Shown: piece by piece, positions 1 to 10,099 of the stretch
How positions within the stretch are numbered: position 1 is the stretch's first letter
Layout: every line of letters starts with the position of its first letter
Assembly: GCA_010014835.2 (NCBI GenBank)
Contig: JAAAKB020155071.1
Span: 1-21,014, forward strand
Direction of reading: 5' to 3'
Length of the DNA stretch: 21,014 nucleotides
Origin: Apostichopus leukothele
Lineage: Eukaryota; Echinodermata; Holothuroidea; Aspidochirotida; Stichopodidae
Notes under the pieces: model-generated
Seen by the model: only the letters and a program-made list of their open reading frames with translations
What the model was told of the DNA's origin: nothing
The model's database searches: none
Position numbers and translations under genes: made by a program

Positions 1-504
1 GTAGAAATGTTTTTTCTTCTTTCGTTTGGATTTTATCGGTCTTTACCGGCCCTCTGAATTCTACTGTATACCTTATGTGAATTTTATCGCTATACTGATA
101 GGATCACGTGAATTCCTCTACAAATACTTTATTGAAACATATATACTAAATTGCCCTTTTTGGTTTTATTTCCATGATTCTTCCTAACATCGAGACATTT
201 ATGTTTGCTATAGTATAATGAGAAATATGTTTGATTTACTTTAAATCGATTGCAACATTAACATTTCCAGTCAATGCAACAAAGATATTGGTAAATATGA
301 AAAAACTAAATTGTGACGTTACGAAGACCCCCATTATAAACTCACTGTAGGATAGATGTCTTTTATCTCGTTATTAAATATTAACATATACTCTTTTCTT
401 TTATAAAAAAACATTCTTGGAAAGTTTTGAACGTTTTCAATAAACTGAACACAATGATGGTATTTTATCCCGCTTCTCTGGTCCGTGAGTTCGTTGGTGG
501 TGTC

Positions 505-526
505 GGGTTAGGGAAGGGGGGGGGGG
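505..526 (+). other. G-quadruplex candidate
   Basis: GGG, TTA, GGG, AA, then an 11-base G run. The long run can supply the last two G3 tracts, so four tracts with short loops are available on the plus strand. Confidence 0.6.
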
Positions 527-1186
527 ACGCTTGTGGAACGTAAATAATGATCGTAATTTAAAACTTATGTCGAATTCCTATTAACATATTTCGTCTCTCT
601 CGTTGCACATTAACGATTTATTTGAGTTGTTTTGTGTATTTAGTTCTTTCTGGTGGAAATAAACTTTTGCACACTTTTTTTTCGAATAACATGCCAAACG
701 TCTCGCCCCTAGATTTACACGGTAAATCTTTACACAGTGAGAAGGAAAAACATGAAAATTACACATAGTTATTGACAGGGTATCCGTCCTAGAGTAGACT
801 TTTCTACAAACAGTTCGGAACACCTGGCAGTGTGTGTATATTGATTTGCTGTAAATATACTCTCGTCTTAGTCTGACATGCAATTTGATGAAAGAGTGCA
901 GACTGTTGTCTCATAGGCTGCTTAAAAGTCTGTAAGTAGGGCAAAAATTATGGCTAATTTTAAATTTTGCAATAACGTTCGTAATTTGCTAAGATTGGGG
1001 GAGGTCATGCCCCCCCCCCCTCCACGCCATCCCCTCCATCGTCACGGTCGGGGGAACGTTTCAGTATAGAGAATTGTTTGTATTCCGTCCGGCAAGAATA
1101 ATACCACTCCTGCGGGTCCAGGACGCCCCTCTCATAAACGTCCATGCCCCTTGCCATTATCATTCGGTAGAATATAAGACCAATCA

Positions 1187-1216
1187 CCCCCTCCCTAACC
1201 CCTCCCCCTTTCCCCA
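1187..1216 (-). other. G-quadruplex / i-motif candidate
   Basis: Five plus-strand C runs of 3-5 bases, separated by one to three bases, give five short-loop G tracts on the minus strand. One loop is TTA, as in telomeric repeats, but this is not a telomere array. Confidence 0.65.
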
Positions 1217-2260
1217 CCTTTGAAATTATGTACAGTTCACTGATCATACGGGAAATTTTAAGTAACTTTGCTTTATAGATGGAAATCATTTAGTATAGCT
1301 GCACAATGTTGTAAATTTGCCACAATTTTGGGAACTATTGCTCATAAGATACCATAACAAGATAAGAGACTAAAATTATTTGTACTCTTAGTCAAACAAA
1401 AGTGTACTCGGAATCATGAAATGAGGCATCAATTTACAACTTAAAAAATGAAACGATACAACATTACCATAAATTGTGGGAAGGATTGTTTTTTCTCTTA
1501 GACTAATGAAAACTTGAATAAGGACAGCAGCCAATCTTGTTAATTTAGAGGAGTCGAGAGCCTGCAGGGTTAGGCCGAAGGACGGAGGGCTGCGCTGTTC
1601 CCTGCATTCTTTTGAAGGTTTATATAGAGGACATGAAATGTACAATTATTAAAGTGCCTCGCGTAAGTTCTTTACAGTAGCACAAGAACAAATTTACCTA
1701 CAGATAAGCAAAATTAAAATACAAAATAGGGGCAATCCTTTTTGTCACGTGATTATAGATGCTTGTTAATAATTTACAAGCTAAAACAGAATCGCTTGTT
1801 TGTTTTTTTGTCAATTTACTGCGATAAGGTGCATATTTCCCTATTTTGGCTCAGGCAAATTACACACACATTTTATTATATATAGTTATTCTTTCAAGGA
1901 GTGAAATGATGGCTTGATCCATTTAGCATTTAAACTGAAAAATGACCTAAAAAGTGCCAAAAATGGATAAAAAAGTATTGAAGATGTTCTAGATACCTAG
2001 AAAGATATCACTTGATGTATATAGGCTGCACGTCACTTTGGGAAATAGTACATGACTTTAAAATAAATAAATATATAGAAATCAATAAATAAATATCTAA
2101 TCTGAATTTGAATAATTAAGTATTATCGTACGACTTAAGTTCTGTGTAAAATATTCATGTTTTTTCCTGCCCCCTTCGACATTTCATATGTTTATACCCT
2201 AACTACAAACATAATTCATTAAAATTTAATGTTATATGCAACACAAATTTATCTCATTAA

Positions 2261-2333
2261 TTTGTCGATTTACTTTATGTCACTTAAAGGTGTTTTTTTT
2301 TTAATTCGAAAACTGTTAAATATATAAATATGT

Positions 2334-2369
<36 letters not shown>

Positions 2370-2430
2370 TATATAACAGTTTTCGTTGAAAATAAAACAC
2401 CTTTAATTGACATAAAGTAAATCGAAAAAA
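2261..2430. repeat. Long imperfect palindrome, fold-back or MITE-like element
   Basis: The left arm 2266-2318 and right arm 2374-2424 are inverted copies that differ by only a few mismatches and a two-base indel in a T-rich run. They share blocks such as CGATTTACTTTATGTCA, TTAAAGGTG and CGAAAACTGTTA. The loop is an (AT)n-rich microsatellite. About 170 bases with 50-base arms and no coding content fits a small fold-back or MITE-type DNA element, or a cruciform grown by AT expansion. I see no clear target-site duplication and no second copy in the window, so the family is unassigned. Confidence 0.65.
2331..2373. repeat. (TA)n microsatellite in the palindrome loop
   Basis: A nearly pure AT dinucleotide tract forms the apex of the 2261-2430 palindrome. 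It is likely length-polymorphic and prone to cruciform extrusion. Confidence 0.85.
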
Positions 2431-5324
2431 TAAATATTTTGTTTATATAGACCCTGATAACGTTTTTATAACATAAGGATTTACGTTCGTTTCATTATTG
2501 GTTGGTCTGTTTCCAACTTCTGTTCTGGTATGAAAACTGTATACCCGCAAGGGGGAAGTAAGGCTACCGGGAAATATTAATTTTACCTATACCGTGAAAA
2601 TTCGACATCCAATTTTTACGAAAATTGGTTCCAAAACAAAAAGGATTTTGTAACCTTAGCTTTCAAAAAGAATTGAAATATGAGGGATATTTTACATCAA
2701 TAATTTATGGCGACTCTTTCGTGCAGGTTTTTATTTTCATCACGTTGAAAAATGTGAAATCTGAATATACCAACAATCCCCATTCTCGATTAAACTATTT
2801 CCCAGATCCGTAGAAACTAATATTTCGATCATTTAGTCAGGAATGAGATTCGATAAAAAAATAAAGAAAATTTAACTTTGATAATTACGAATTAATAGAA
2901 CAGAGAGGATGTTTGTTTTATATCACAGCATGCAGAGGCAGATGAGGCGATGGACCGGAATGGGGGTGGTCGTGGTGGTGGGGGGAGGGGGGAAGGGGGC
3001 GGTGAAGACCTGAATGGGAAAGTAACTAAGGTTTAAGTAATATTTATGGATTAAAACTATTTTCAACACCTAAAATTCAAAGTTACACAAATAATAATAA
3101 TAATGAAACAAGACTAAAGCAACTGATTTCTTATAATATTATATTATATAATAACTTTGGCGAATTCATCCATTTCGTTGACATTTGATAAAAAGATGCT
3201 GACATTTTTCATGTACCTAGTCGAACTTACAATAACATTATTAGTAATATTAAATATACAATTTCGTTGTAAACCATTCATAGCCTGTACTCGCGTGTCA
3301 AACTGACATTACTTTTTCCATTCTAAAAACCCTTCTGGTCTCAAAATAAAATTGACATGAGAAAATTAATGAAGCATTCTTAACAAATCAACAGAGATAT
3401 TTGTCACGTGTCCCTGGAATCTTATAACCCACACCCCCTTCCCTTACAGTTAAGTACAAATGCCGAGAAATAAATTAGAACTGTACACTGCGCCTGGCGG
3501 AAAGTCTTGTACAAACATGTGAAAAAAAATCGGCAGTATTCATTTCACACTATCCTGCTTCACAAAATGAATTTTGATTTCTCCCAAGTGTATAAGTAAG
3601 AAAAAAAAAATTCGAAAATTCTCTTTAATGCACCGTATTTGATATATCGTAAGATACACGAATCCCTTTGAATCTAAGATCGAATATCAAAATCAAGAAT
3701 TCCAGTTAAACTGTCCAAGTTATAGTATATATAGCCTCTTCTATTTTATAAGTACTTCATGCATTGGACGAGGAAAAAATTATCAAAGAAAATGATAGAA
3801 ATAGGAAGAAATGAAAGAGAACATATTTTACAAGTACCGATGGTTCACAGCCTCTATGTATATATAACAAAACTATTGTGTTGTACAGTTTTACTCAAGC
3901 CAACATGCAAATACATGCACAAGCTTCACCGTAACTTTTAATAGTAATAGTTTTTGTAGTAATCATCCTTGGTAATGCCTACTTTCAATGTAACATTTGA
4001 GACAGAATTTATTCATTTGATAGTCACATTACAAAAAAATATTGTAACTATTATTCTACAAGCAATTGAGCATTTAGTGACATTTAATATACTGCTCCAG
4101 ATCCGCAGATGGTCAATTTAATTTAGAAATACTTTTTTTTCGGTTAGGAAATATCGACTTTACATTTATCCTTCGACTCTCATTGATTCGTTCAATACAT
4201 GTTATTAGAATGTCAGCCTCCGGGAAACATTCGTTTTACAAGTTTAAAATTACAGACGAAACTTTATGTAATTAAATATTGCAACTCTAATGGTAGCAAC
4301 ATAACATTAGGTTTTTCTTTCGTGTTTTCATCTATGAAGTATATGCTTATGGTACTTGTACGCTTGGTTTACATTACGTTATCGGCCAACGAAATATGTG
4401 TACGAAGTGTTTGCACAAGTCCTAAATACATACAATGCATATGGACCATTGCCAATTGAATTGAGAGCGTTAACCGCGGAGCCATTAGAGTATACACACT
4501 GAACAATTACGTACTATTAGGATGAATAGTCGCTGTCTTATTCGTCTAAACCAACTGCTAAACACGCGCATTGAAAAGTGTACGTATAGGCCTAATTGTA
4601 AGTACATCAATCACAAAGCTTGTATAGGTTTCTTGTATTGTGTATATGGCTATATAGGAAGCCATGTATAGCACAAACGAAGTATATATGATTACAATAA
4701 AGGTATTCCAGCAAATGGTCGCCAAAATTAGTAATCATTTTCGACATTGTTTAGACTTTAATATTATCTCCATGTCTGATCAGGAAATTACTAATGGCTA
4801 TACGAAATTGACTTTTTTTAAACAACTGTTTCGAAGATTTTTGTCAAAGTTTTAAAATCACTTGAATGGCCTAACCTACAAGGCCGGAGATTTTACATTG
4901 TAGGCACTAAACGTATTATTTTTCAACAGTAACAGCAGCTTGGCTCAGTGACGTGAACAACTTTTGAGTGGTATTGCTGTGTGTGAAGTAAGATAAATAC
5001 AAACTTTAGACGTATAAACGCGTTGAGAACATAGATAGATCGTAAGAAAACAGGCCTACATGACATGAGAGGGAAAGTAACATTTACCTAATTCAAAATA
5101 TGATATAGTATGTCCTCACTCTACAATATTTATGTAGTAAAGAAATACATGTAAACTCACACAACTCGAGGCAATACCATAGCTTACTATGAAACGTTAC
5201 AATCTAACCGAGAAGAAGGCACTTTGGGTGATGTTCAACAACAAGTTACGAAATATTTTCATTTGAAACGGAAACTATTGTCTTGTAATTCAAGTAAATA
5301 ATTGCTCCAGGTTATCCTTTAAAA
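2431..5324. other. Non-coding stretch downstream of the Frizzled gene, no gene seen
   Basis: Frames reach only about 86 codons and none is recognisable. It holds a G-rich tract at 2962-2999, a short (AAT)n run near 3090-3104, an AT palindrome near 3131-3152 and a GTCACGTG E-box at 3413-3420. It is otherwise plain AT-rich sequence. Confidence 0.6.
2962..2999 (+). other. G-rich tract, G-quadruplex candidate
   Basis: G runs of 5, 6, 6 and 5 bases occur within 38 bases, with single- or double-A loops between the last three and a longer TGG-repeat loop after the first. Confidence 0.6.
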
Positions 5325-5612
5325 TAACTAAAAATATTTAATTTATTATAAACGAACGAGGACAAGTCATATCAGTGGTAGTTCATAAATATTTGGGGGT
5401 AAATTAAAATAAACTTTAAACTTAAAAGCAGAATTCAGGTATACTGCATCGAACATTTGTGTTTTCTTGTTGTTTTTGTCGCGATGCAAAAACTTGGCTA
5501 TACTTGTCAACAATGTTAAAAATAGCTCGTAAAATGATTTGGTCATTACTGGTCAATCCACAATTCTTCATAGTATAAATTGAGTACATTTTCATGTACA
5601 AAATTGTTGTAC
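5325..5612 (-). other. Probable 3' UTR of the Frizzled gene
   Basis: This runs from the stop codon to the first canonical poly(A) signal on the minus strand, about 270-290 bases. It is AT-rich and has no long in-frame continuation. A 64-codon frame on the same strand (5422-5616) begins out of frame at the end of the Frizzled coding sequence and has no recognisable content, so it is treated as chance. The 3' limit is inferred from the signal at 5342-5347 and could lie 10 bases either way, or further if a distal signal is used. Confidence 0.5.
5342..5347 (-). terminator. Poly(A) signal AATAAA
   Basis: TTTATT on the plus strand reads AATAAA on the gene's strand, about 265 bases after the stop codon. 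An overlapping variant signal ATTAAA is read from 5337-5342. Sequence further downstream on the minus strand (about 5290-5335) is U-rich, as expected for a cleavage region. Position relative to the only gene supports the call; the hexamer alone is common in AT-rich DNA. Confidence 0.55.
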
Positions 5613-5616
5613 TCAA
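5580..5616 (-). other. Hairpin that includes the Frizzled stop codon
   Basis: Plus-strand TTGAGTACA (5580-5588) and TGTACTCAA (5608-5616) are perfect 9-base inverted copies separated by 19 bases. The TGA stop (5613-5615) lies inside the stem of the transcript. Reading through the TGA would add only six residues before the next in-frame stop, so a functional extension is not suggested. A role in mRNA stability or termination is speculation. Confidence 0.5.
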
Positions 5617-7280
5617 ACATGTGCAAGTGGTGAAGCCTTGTGATGCTCAATTGGCTTTCCTGCGCGACTACCAGCTGGAAATCGTCCTAGAAGCTTATCC
5701 AGGAAACACCTCCAAGTTTCGAGTGTTTTACCGGTCCATATCCACACCCCTGATGTGATTCCCACGACAAGACACATTAAATATTTGAGCATGTAAACAG
5801 AATAGTCTGGCTTGGGTACCATGGCGTCCCCTTCACAAGTGCACGTATGAGACCGCTGCCATTGTTCGCGTGTCTGTTGTTCGTAAAAATAACAGCCGAC
5901 GACAATTGTTGCTGGCACTGTATAAAGTACAGAAAATACTCCAATGCGTATCATTAATTTTTCAAGTTTGTCCGTCTTTCGACCTCCTTGTTTTATGACA
6001 TTTCGAATTCTAAATAATGAAACGAATCCCAATAATAGAAAAGAACAACCTAAAATTAAATAAACAAATAAAGGAGCGAGGACAAATGCCCTCAGATTTG
6101 TCAAATTTTGATTTCCTACGTAACAAATACCCGAGATGGGATCTCCGTCGACAGAATGCATGAACAACACAACGATCGACTTAACGCTTGGGATCAACCA
6201 AGCCGCGAAATGAAAATATTGTGAATAACTCGCGATGGCCTCGGACCCCCACTTCAGGCCCGCTGCTAGGAACCAAGTAAACGCTAAGATGACCCACCAA
6301 AGCGAGCTGGCCATCCCGAAGAAATAAATGAGAAGAAACACGGCCGTACAAAGCGGTGGACCCGTCGATTTATACCTCACATATTCGCCTTCGCAAGCGA
6401 CGTTTTCGTGTCCTCCAAGAAGACTGATGATGAAACCGGTTGATACCAATAGATAACATCCACTTAAGAAAATGATGGGACGTTCTGGGTACTTAAACCG
6501 TTCGGTATCGATGAGAAATGTTAAAACTGTCATTAAAGTAGACACAAAACAAAATATGGACCAAAGAGCGATCCAAAAAGTAGCAAATGACCTCTCATCT
6601 GCAGAGTTGTAGGCGCTATTGCACGGTACAGCACAGTTTCCCACGCCCCCTGTTACCACACTATTGTAATAGTTATGTGTCTCCGGTACCACCAGAAATG
6701 GGGCCTTGCAAGAACAAGGGCAAGACTTTGGTGTGGCTGGTATAGGTTTCTTAGTTGGAAAAGGTGGCAACGTAGGTTTAGGAGTTCCACTTTCTGATGT
6801 ATTAAAGTCCATACACAAATTGCCAGGATCCTCACCGAAAACTGGTAAATCCTCGCACGGCATGCGGTCCGGCCACGCAAAGCCGTATTGCCGCATCAGA
6901 GGCGCGCAACCAGCTTTAGCACGCTCGCAAACAGAACGGCATGGCGGCAACGGTTTAGGGTAGGTCGGTACACATATCGGAGTGTACATGCTACATAAGA
7001 AGAATTTCAAATCAGGCGAACACTGGATTTCAACCAAGGGCCAAAACTGGTGCACTTCGAGGCCCGCTTCCTCTTGTGAGTCATGGTTGAAAGAATTTGG
7101 CATATAAGTCAGATTGTAACCGATATCCCTACACATCGGTATCGTAATAGGTTCACAAGTCCTGGTGCCTCGAACGGCCAATGTTACCGAAAATGTTCCC
7201 ATAAATACAAAAATCCACATGACTAAAATTTCAGGTCGATGGCCAGTCGAAATGGAGAGAAACTTCCCGGTCGCCTCCAT
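5613..7280 (-). CDS. fz5/8: Frizzled-class Wnt receptor, FZD5/FZD8 (Fz5/8) type, complete and intronless
   Basis: Seven-pass plasma-membrane receptor that binds lipid-modified Wnts through its cysteine-rich domain and signals through Dishevelled. Seen: 555 residues. A hydrophobic segment at about 17-36 acts as signal peptide. The CRD spans about 42-156 with all ten cysteines (42, 50, 87, 96, 103, 114, 118, 125, 142, 156) and the family block GLEVHQFWPLVEIQC. A Pro/Thr-rich linker (161-186) is followed by Cys 187, 189, 191, 216 and 220. Seven helices lie near 232-255, 268-288, 312-336, 355-374, 398-421, 443-465 and 495-516. The Dishevelled-binding KTxxxW motif is KTLETW at 518-523. Sequons are at N56, N160 and N392. 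The start at 7280 is the first ATG after an in-frame TAG (7341-7343) and has A at -3 and G at +4; a longer frame would need GTG at 7334. The tail after KTxxxW is only 32 residues and ends PLAHV. Class is certain; the FZD5/8 group rests on recalled human FZD5. Confidence 0.97.
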   Translation of the reverse strand: MEATGKFLSISTGHRPEILVMWIFVFMGTFSVTLAVRGTRTCEPITIPMCRDIGYNLTYMPNSFNHDSQEEAGLEVHQFWPLVEIQCSPDLKFFLCSMYTPICVPTYPKPLPPCRSVCERAKAGCAPLMRQYGFAWPDRMPCEDLPVFGEDPGNLCMDFNTSESGTPKPTLPPFPTKKPIPATPKSCPCSCKAPFLVVPETHNYYNSVVTGGVGNCAVPCNSAYNSADERSFATFWIALWSIFCFVSTLMTVLTFLIDTERFKYPERPIIFLSGCYLLVSTGFIISLLGGHENVACEGEYVRYKSTGPPLCTAVFLLIYFFGMASSLWWVILAFTWFLAAGLKWGSEAIASYSQYFHFAAWLIPSVKSIVVLFMHSVDGDPISGICYVGNQNLTNLRAFVLAPLFVYLILGCSFLLLGFVSLFRIRNVIKQGGRKTDKLEKLMIRIGVFSVLYTVPATIVVGCYFYEQQTREQWQRSHTCTCEGDAMVPKPDYSVYMLKYLMCLVVGITSGVWIWTGKTLETWRCFLDKLLGRFPAGSRAGKPIEHHKASPLAHV

Positions 7281-7420
7281 CTTGCAGTTTGTTTTACAGT
7301 TTAATTTATACTTGTGATCGCTGTACCTACACACAGTACACTACTGTATAGTGGTAGTATAGTAATACGTTTTTGTCAGTTTTCCCAAACTCCTTTTTCT
7401 GTCCAAATCGCAGTTTACTT

Positions 7421-7435
7421 TCAGTTCGAGTGCAT
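7421..7435 (-). other. Four-codon upstream ORF in the Frizzled 5' leader
   Basis: ATG at 7435 opens a frame of Met-His-Ser-Asn and then TGA, 141 bases before the Frizzled ATG. No other ATG lies between it and the main start on this strand. If transcription begins upstream of 7435, ribosomes would meet it first, and it could lower translation of the receptor, as short upstream ORFs often do. Its presence in the mRNA is not shown by the sequence. Confidence 0.4.
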
Positions 7436-7497
7436 TGTTTGCCGCCTCCCGTGTGTGCTCGTTGCTCAAACAATGTTTCGCTTGCACAAACACTCGC

Positions 7498-7505
7498 GTA
7501 TATAC
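7498..7505 (-). promoter_or_regulatory. TATA-like element, candidate core promoter of the Frizzled gene
   Basis: GTATATAC, identical on both strands, lies about 220 bases upstream of the start codon in a moderately GC-richer stretch (about 7440-7530). If used on the minus strand it would place a transcription start near 7475 and give a leader of about 195 bases. No initiator motif stands out there, and TATA-like words are frequent in this DNA, so this is a weak candidate. No pyrimidine-rich acceptor is seen just before the ATG, so a leader intron is not suggested. Confidence 0.25.
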
Positions 7506-8470
7506 CGGGAGAACGGAGGAGGTTTACTCATCTATTATAACAGATCCTGTATGAAAAGCCTATAGTTGGTTTGTGCAGGTTCCTTTGCTACTGTTCCTGT
7601 TCAGGAACTTGACAAATAGTAATTTCATAGGGCACTACTTCGGTTAAATCCCCTAAAAAAGAAAAAAAAAACGTAAGCGAAGCAGCTGGTTATTGAATGT
7701 ACCAGGTATAGAGCTAAACTGAACACTGTTGAACTTTCACCGATAACACGCAAAGTATATGGAAGAGTTCTTTTTTTTTCAAGTTCGATCCAGCGAACCG
7801 TTTTCGTGTGAATTTTCACGGTCGATACTGTTCGCTTTTGTATTTCTCGGTAAGTGTTAAGTTCACATAAAAGTACAACTCTGTGAAGAAGAAAATATTC
7901 CTCCTCAAAAAAAAGGTACAAAGTGTAATGTTTCTTTCCAGCGGACTCGATATATTTCTTCTTCTTCTTCTTATAGTCAGTTTTGTTTTTTACAAAGTTA
8001 AACAGAAGAGCTATGTTTCAATCAAGAAATACAGAATAACAGTTTTCCATTAAAATCCAATATGAAAACCTCTCTCTGTTCGTTCAAACAATAACTTTCA
8101 GATATGAAATTACAGAAGTCCGACAACTGATGAAATCTCCAGAAAGCGACGAAGAAAATATATATTTAACAAAAAGTAGAATGTCCTGGTATATGACAAT
8201 CCTTAGATCAGATATGTTGAAATCAGAATAGCAATCTAGAATAAGCCCGAAGGGGTAACCGTATCAATATCAGGTAGACGTTTGGAAGTCAATCTTTCTC
8301 AATGAAAGCCTCGATTTCGAATGGTGACAAAACTGACTGCTCCCCTATCCTTTCTAATGTCCACAAGAAACATCTCTCTGAATACAACCTAAAGAAACCA
8401 GGTGTGATGTGACATCCTGCTTGTCAGTAGGCCATCAAGTCATTACTTTCATTATGTCTCTATTGACTTA
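7506..8470. other. 5' flank of the Frizzled gene, no further gene seen
   Basis: AT-rich upstream DNA with a (TTC)5 run at 7956-7972. The 98-codon minus-strand frame at 7625-7921 is rich in Phe and Tyr from T-rich sequence and resembles no family I know. Regulatory content is expected from position, but no individual site here is strong enough to call. Confidence 0.55.
7956..7972. repeat. (TTC)n microsatellite
   Basis: About five tandem TTC/CTT triplets in the Frizzled 5' flank. Simple repeat with no evident role. Confidence 0.8.
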
Positions 8471-8510
8471 TGACGTAATCTGTCAATCATTCTCAACAAG
8501 CCCCAATTAG
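8471..8510. promoter_or_regulatory. Candidate enhancer: CRE-like site, PBX-MEIS decamer and homeodomain core
   Basis: TGACGTAA (8471-8478) resembles the CREB/ATF site. It is followed two bases on by CTGTCAATCA (8480-8489), whose complement TGATTGACAG is the known PBX-MEIS/PREP heterodimer consensus. A CAATTA homeodomain core lies in CCAATTAG at 8503-8510. The cluster sits about 1.2 kb upstream of the Frizzled start codon. The motifs are seen directly; binding and enhancer function are inferred. Confidence 0.35.
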
Positions 8511-9131
8511 CGCCTTTGTCCACGATGACGCGAGACCCGCCTCTTGGTCTATGCGGATGAATAACTCTGAATAGAAAGTGCGGTGCAGGACTTCTTTTTG
8601 TAGCGTATTTACTGTATTATGGGAATACAAGTTAGGGAAGAGGTATATAGTACGCCTAAATGCCACTGTACTTTTTCCCCCTTTATTATTATTCTTTTTT
8701 TGGTATAGTGTACAATGAACAAACAGCGTGGTATCTATTCAACATGAACACAGTTCCAGCTGTAACGCTGTTTGTTTTTCGCTCTCCCTCGTTTTAAAAA
8801 AGTAATAATAGTAATAATAATAATCTAAGCTAGACTGATTTGCTATTGGAGAATGAACTGAAGGTAGTATTTGATGAAAATAGGAAGCTATTTTCATTTC
8901 TAATATGGCTACTGCGGTTAATAATGGACACGATATTGAGATACATGATGTATATTTGTGTATAGGCTTAATATTGAAGCAATGTAAGTGTCAAAACAAA
9001 CGATACAATTGGAAGTATATTAATGTATTGGTCCGATAATAGTAAAGATTGTATGTGTCTGGGTGTATAACATCATAGCCTATGTTGGTATACATAAAGG
9101 CACTGACATTTATGTTTGGCTGCGACTTTGT

Positions 9132-9153
9132 GGGATGGACGGGATGGGGTGGG
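9132..9153 (+). other. G-quadruplex candidate
   Basis: Four G tracts (3, 3, 4, 3) with loops of six, two and one bases. Confidence 0.6.
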
Positions 9154-9641
9154 ACGGTTCATAGGTACACTGCAGGAAAGGACCCTCAATTTACAGAATA
9201 ATTAAAACATGGCAATAAAAATGTTATTGTTCTTAAAATGTTAACAACTCTTCAAAGATGGTTATTTCCATGTTTTACCGTGGTGAAAAGGGTATACTGT
9301 TTTGTTTGACATTTATGTACTTATTTATGCGTTTAATTTGTTTCTTGTGTCCCCACCCCACCCCGGCCTTCCTAGTCGGGTATTAGTAGTACTATTAGAA
9401 GTGTTTATTATCTTTATTTCCCTAATGATTTGAGATCTTTGACGAGGTGTAAGTATGCTATATATGAGTAGGGGCCCGGGCAGGAAAAAGTTGGACCTTT
9501 TATTCTTCGATTCGAAGGGCAGCTTTGTCGATTAGGGCATTGTGGAGTTTTCAGGGGGCAACAACCTGTACAATACAAGTTGTTACGAAATGTTTATATA
9601 GAATGGTATGACGATAAGAAATACGCGGCCACTTGTCGCTA

Positions 9642-9680
9642 CCGGTATACTGCATATCACAAAAAGGAGTTGTATACCGG
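9642..9680. repeat. Short perfect inverted repeat
   Basis: CCGGTATAC (9642-9650) and GTATACCGG (9672-9680) are perfect 9-base inverted copies around a 21-base spacer. No further extension of the arms is seen. Confidence 0.6.
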
Positions 9681-10099
9681 AAAGGTTGACCGGGAGTTTC
9701 CCTGATTGTTTGTCGATTGATATAATCACTTCGTACCAGACATCAGACTCATTGGCAAGAAGAGGGCCATAGCATATCACGAGAGATTTATCACATTTCA
9801 CGAGTTCGGTCACTAATGAAACATTATTATCTATTATATTAGTAAATCAACTTTCATGTTCATTTTCTTCAGTTTTACCGTCCACTAATTTAACTTAATA
9901 AAAAAACAAAATGTATTAACCTTTGACTGTTGACTCACATTTAAAATTAGTCTCAAATTGGTATGAATCTAAATACCATTTGAAAACAGAAATTAAATGA
10001 AAACAATAAGTGTGTGACCTATATGTTGACACTCAAAGGTGAAGAAATAGTATACAGACGTGTAGCCGATAATGATGATCAAGCAAAAGTATCAAACCC

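Larger units (their letters stand above)
1..2260. other. Non-coding stretch, no gene seen
   Basis: AT-rich DNA with frames of at most 100 codons, none with recognisable content. It contains a G-quadruplex candidate at 505-526, an 11-base C run at 1010-1020, a minus-strand G-quadruplex candidate at 1187-1216, and two TCACGTGA E-box palindromes (104-111 and 1745-1752). No transposon coding sequence or tRNA is visible. Confidence 0.6.

Noticed and set aside
1187-1216. Telomere-like repeat
   Set aside because: Only one TTAGGG-like spacing occurs within a mixed C-run block. It is not a tandem array.
5422-5616. 64-codon minus-strand frame overlapping the end of the Frizzled gene
   Set aside because: It is out of frame, unrecognisable and mostly 3' UTR; its ATG overlaps the last Frizzled codon.
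6653-6963. Frames inside the Frizzled coding region on both strands (6653-6880 and 6706-6963)
   Set aside because: They are shadows of the conserved Frizzled frame, without recognisable content.
7281-7334. N-terminal extension of 18 residues on the Frizzled protein
   Set aside because: It would need a GTG start at 7334. The first ATG in frame is at 7280, with a strong context and a signal-peptide-like segment following it.
7625-7921. 98-codon Phe/Tyr-rich frame upstream of Frizzled
   Set aside because: It comes from T- and A-rich tracts, including homopolymers. No motif, signal or family resemblance is seen.
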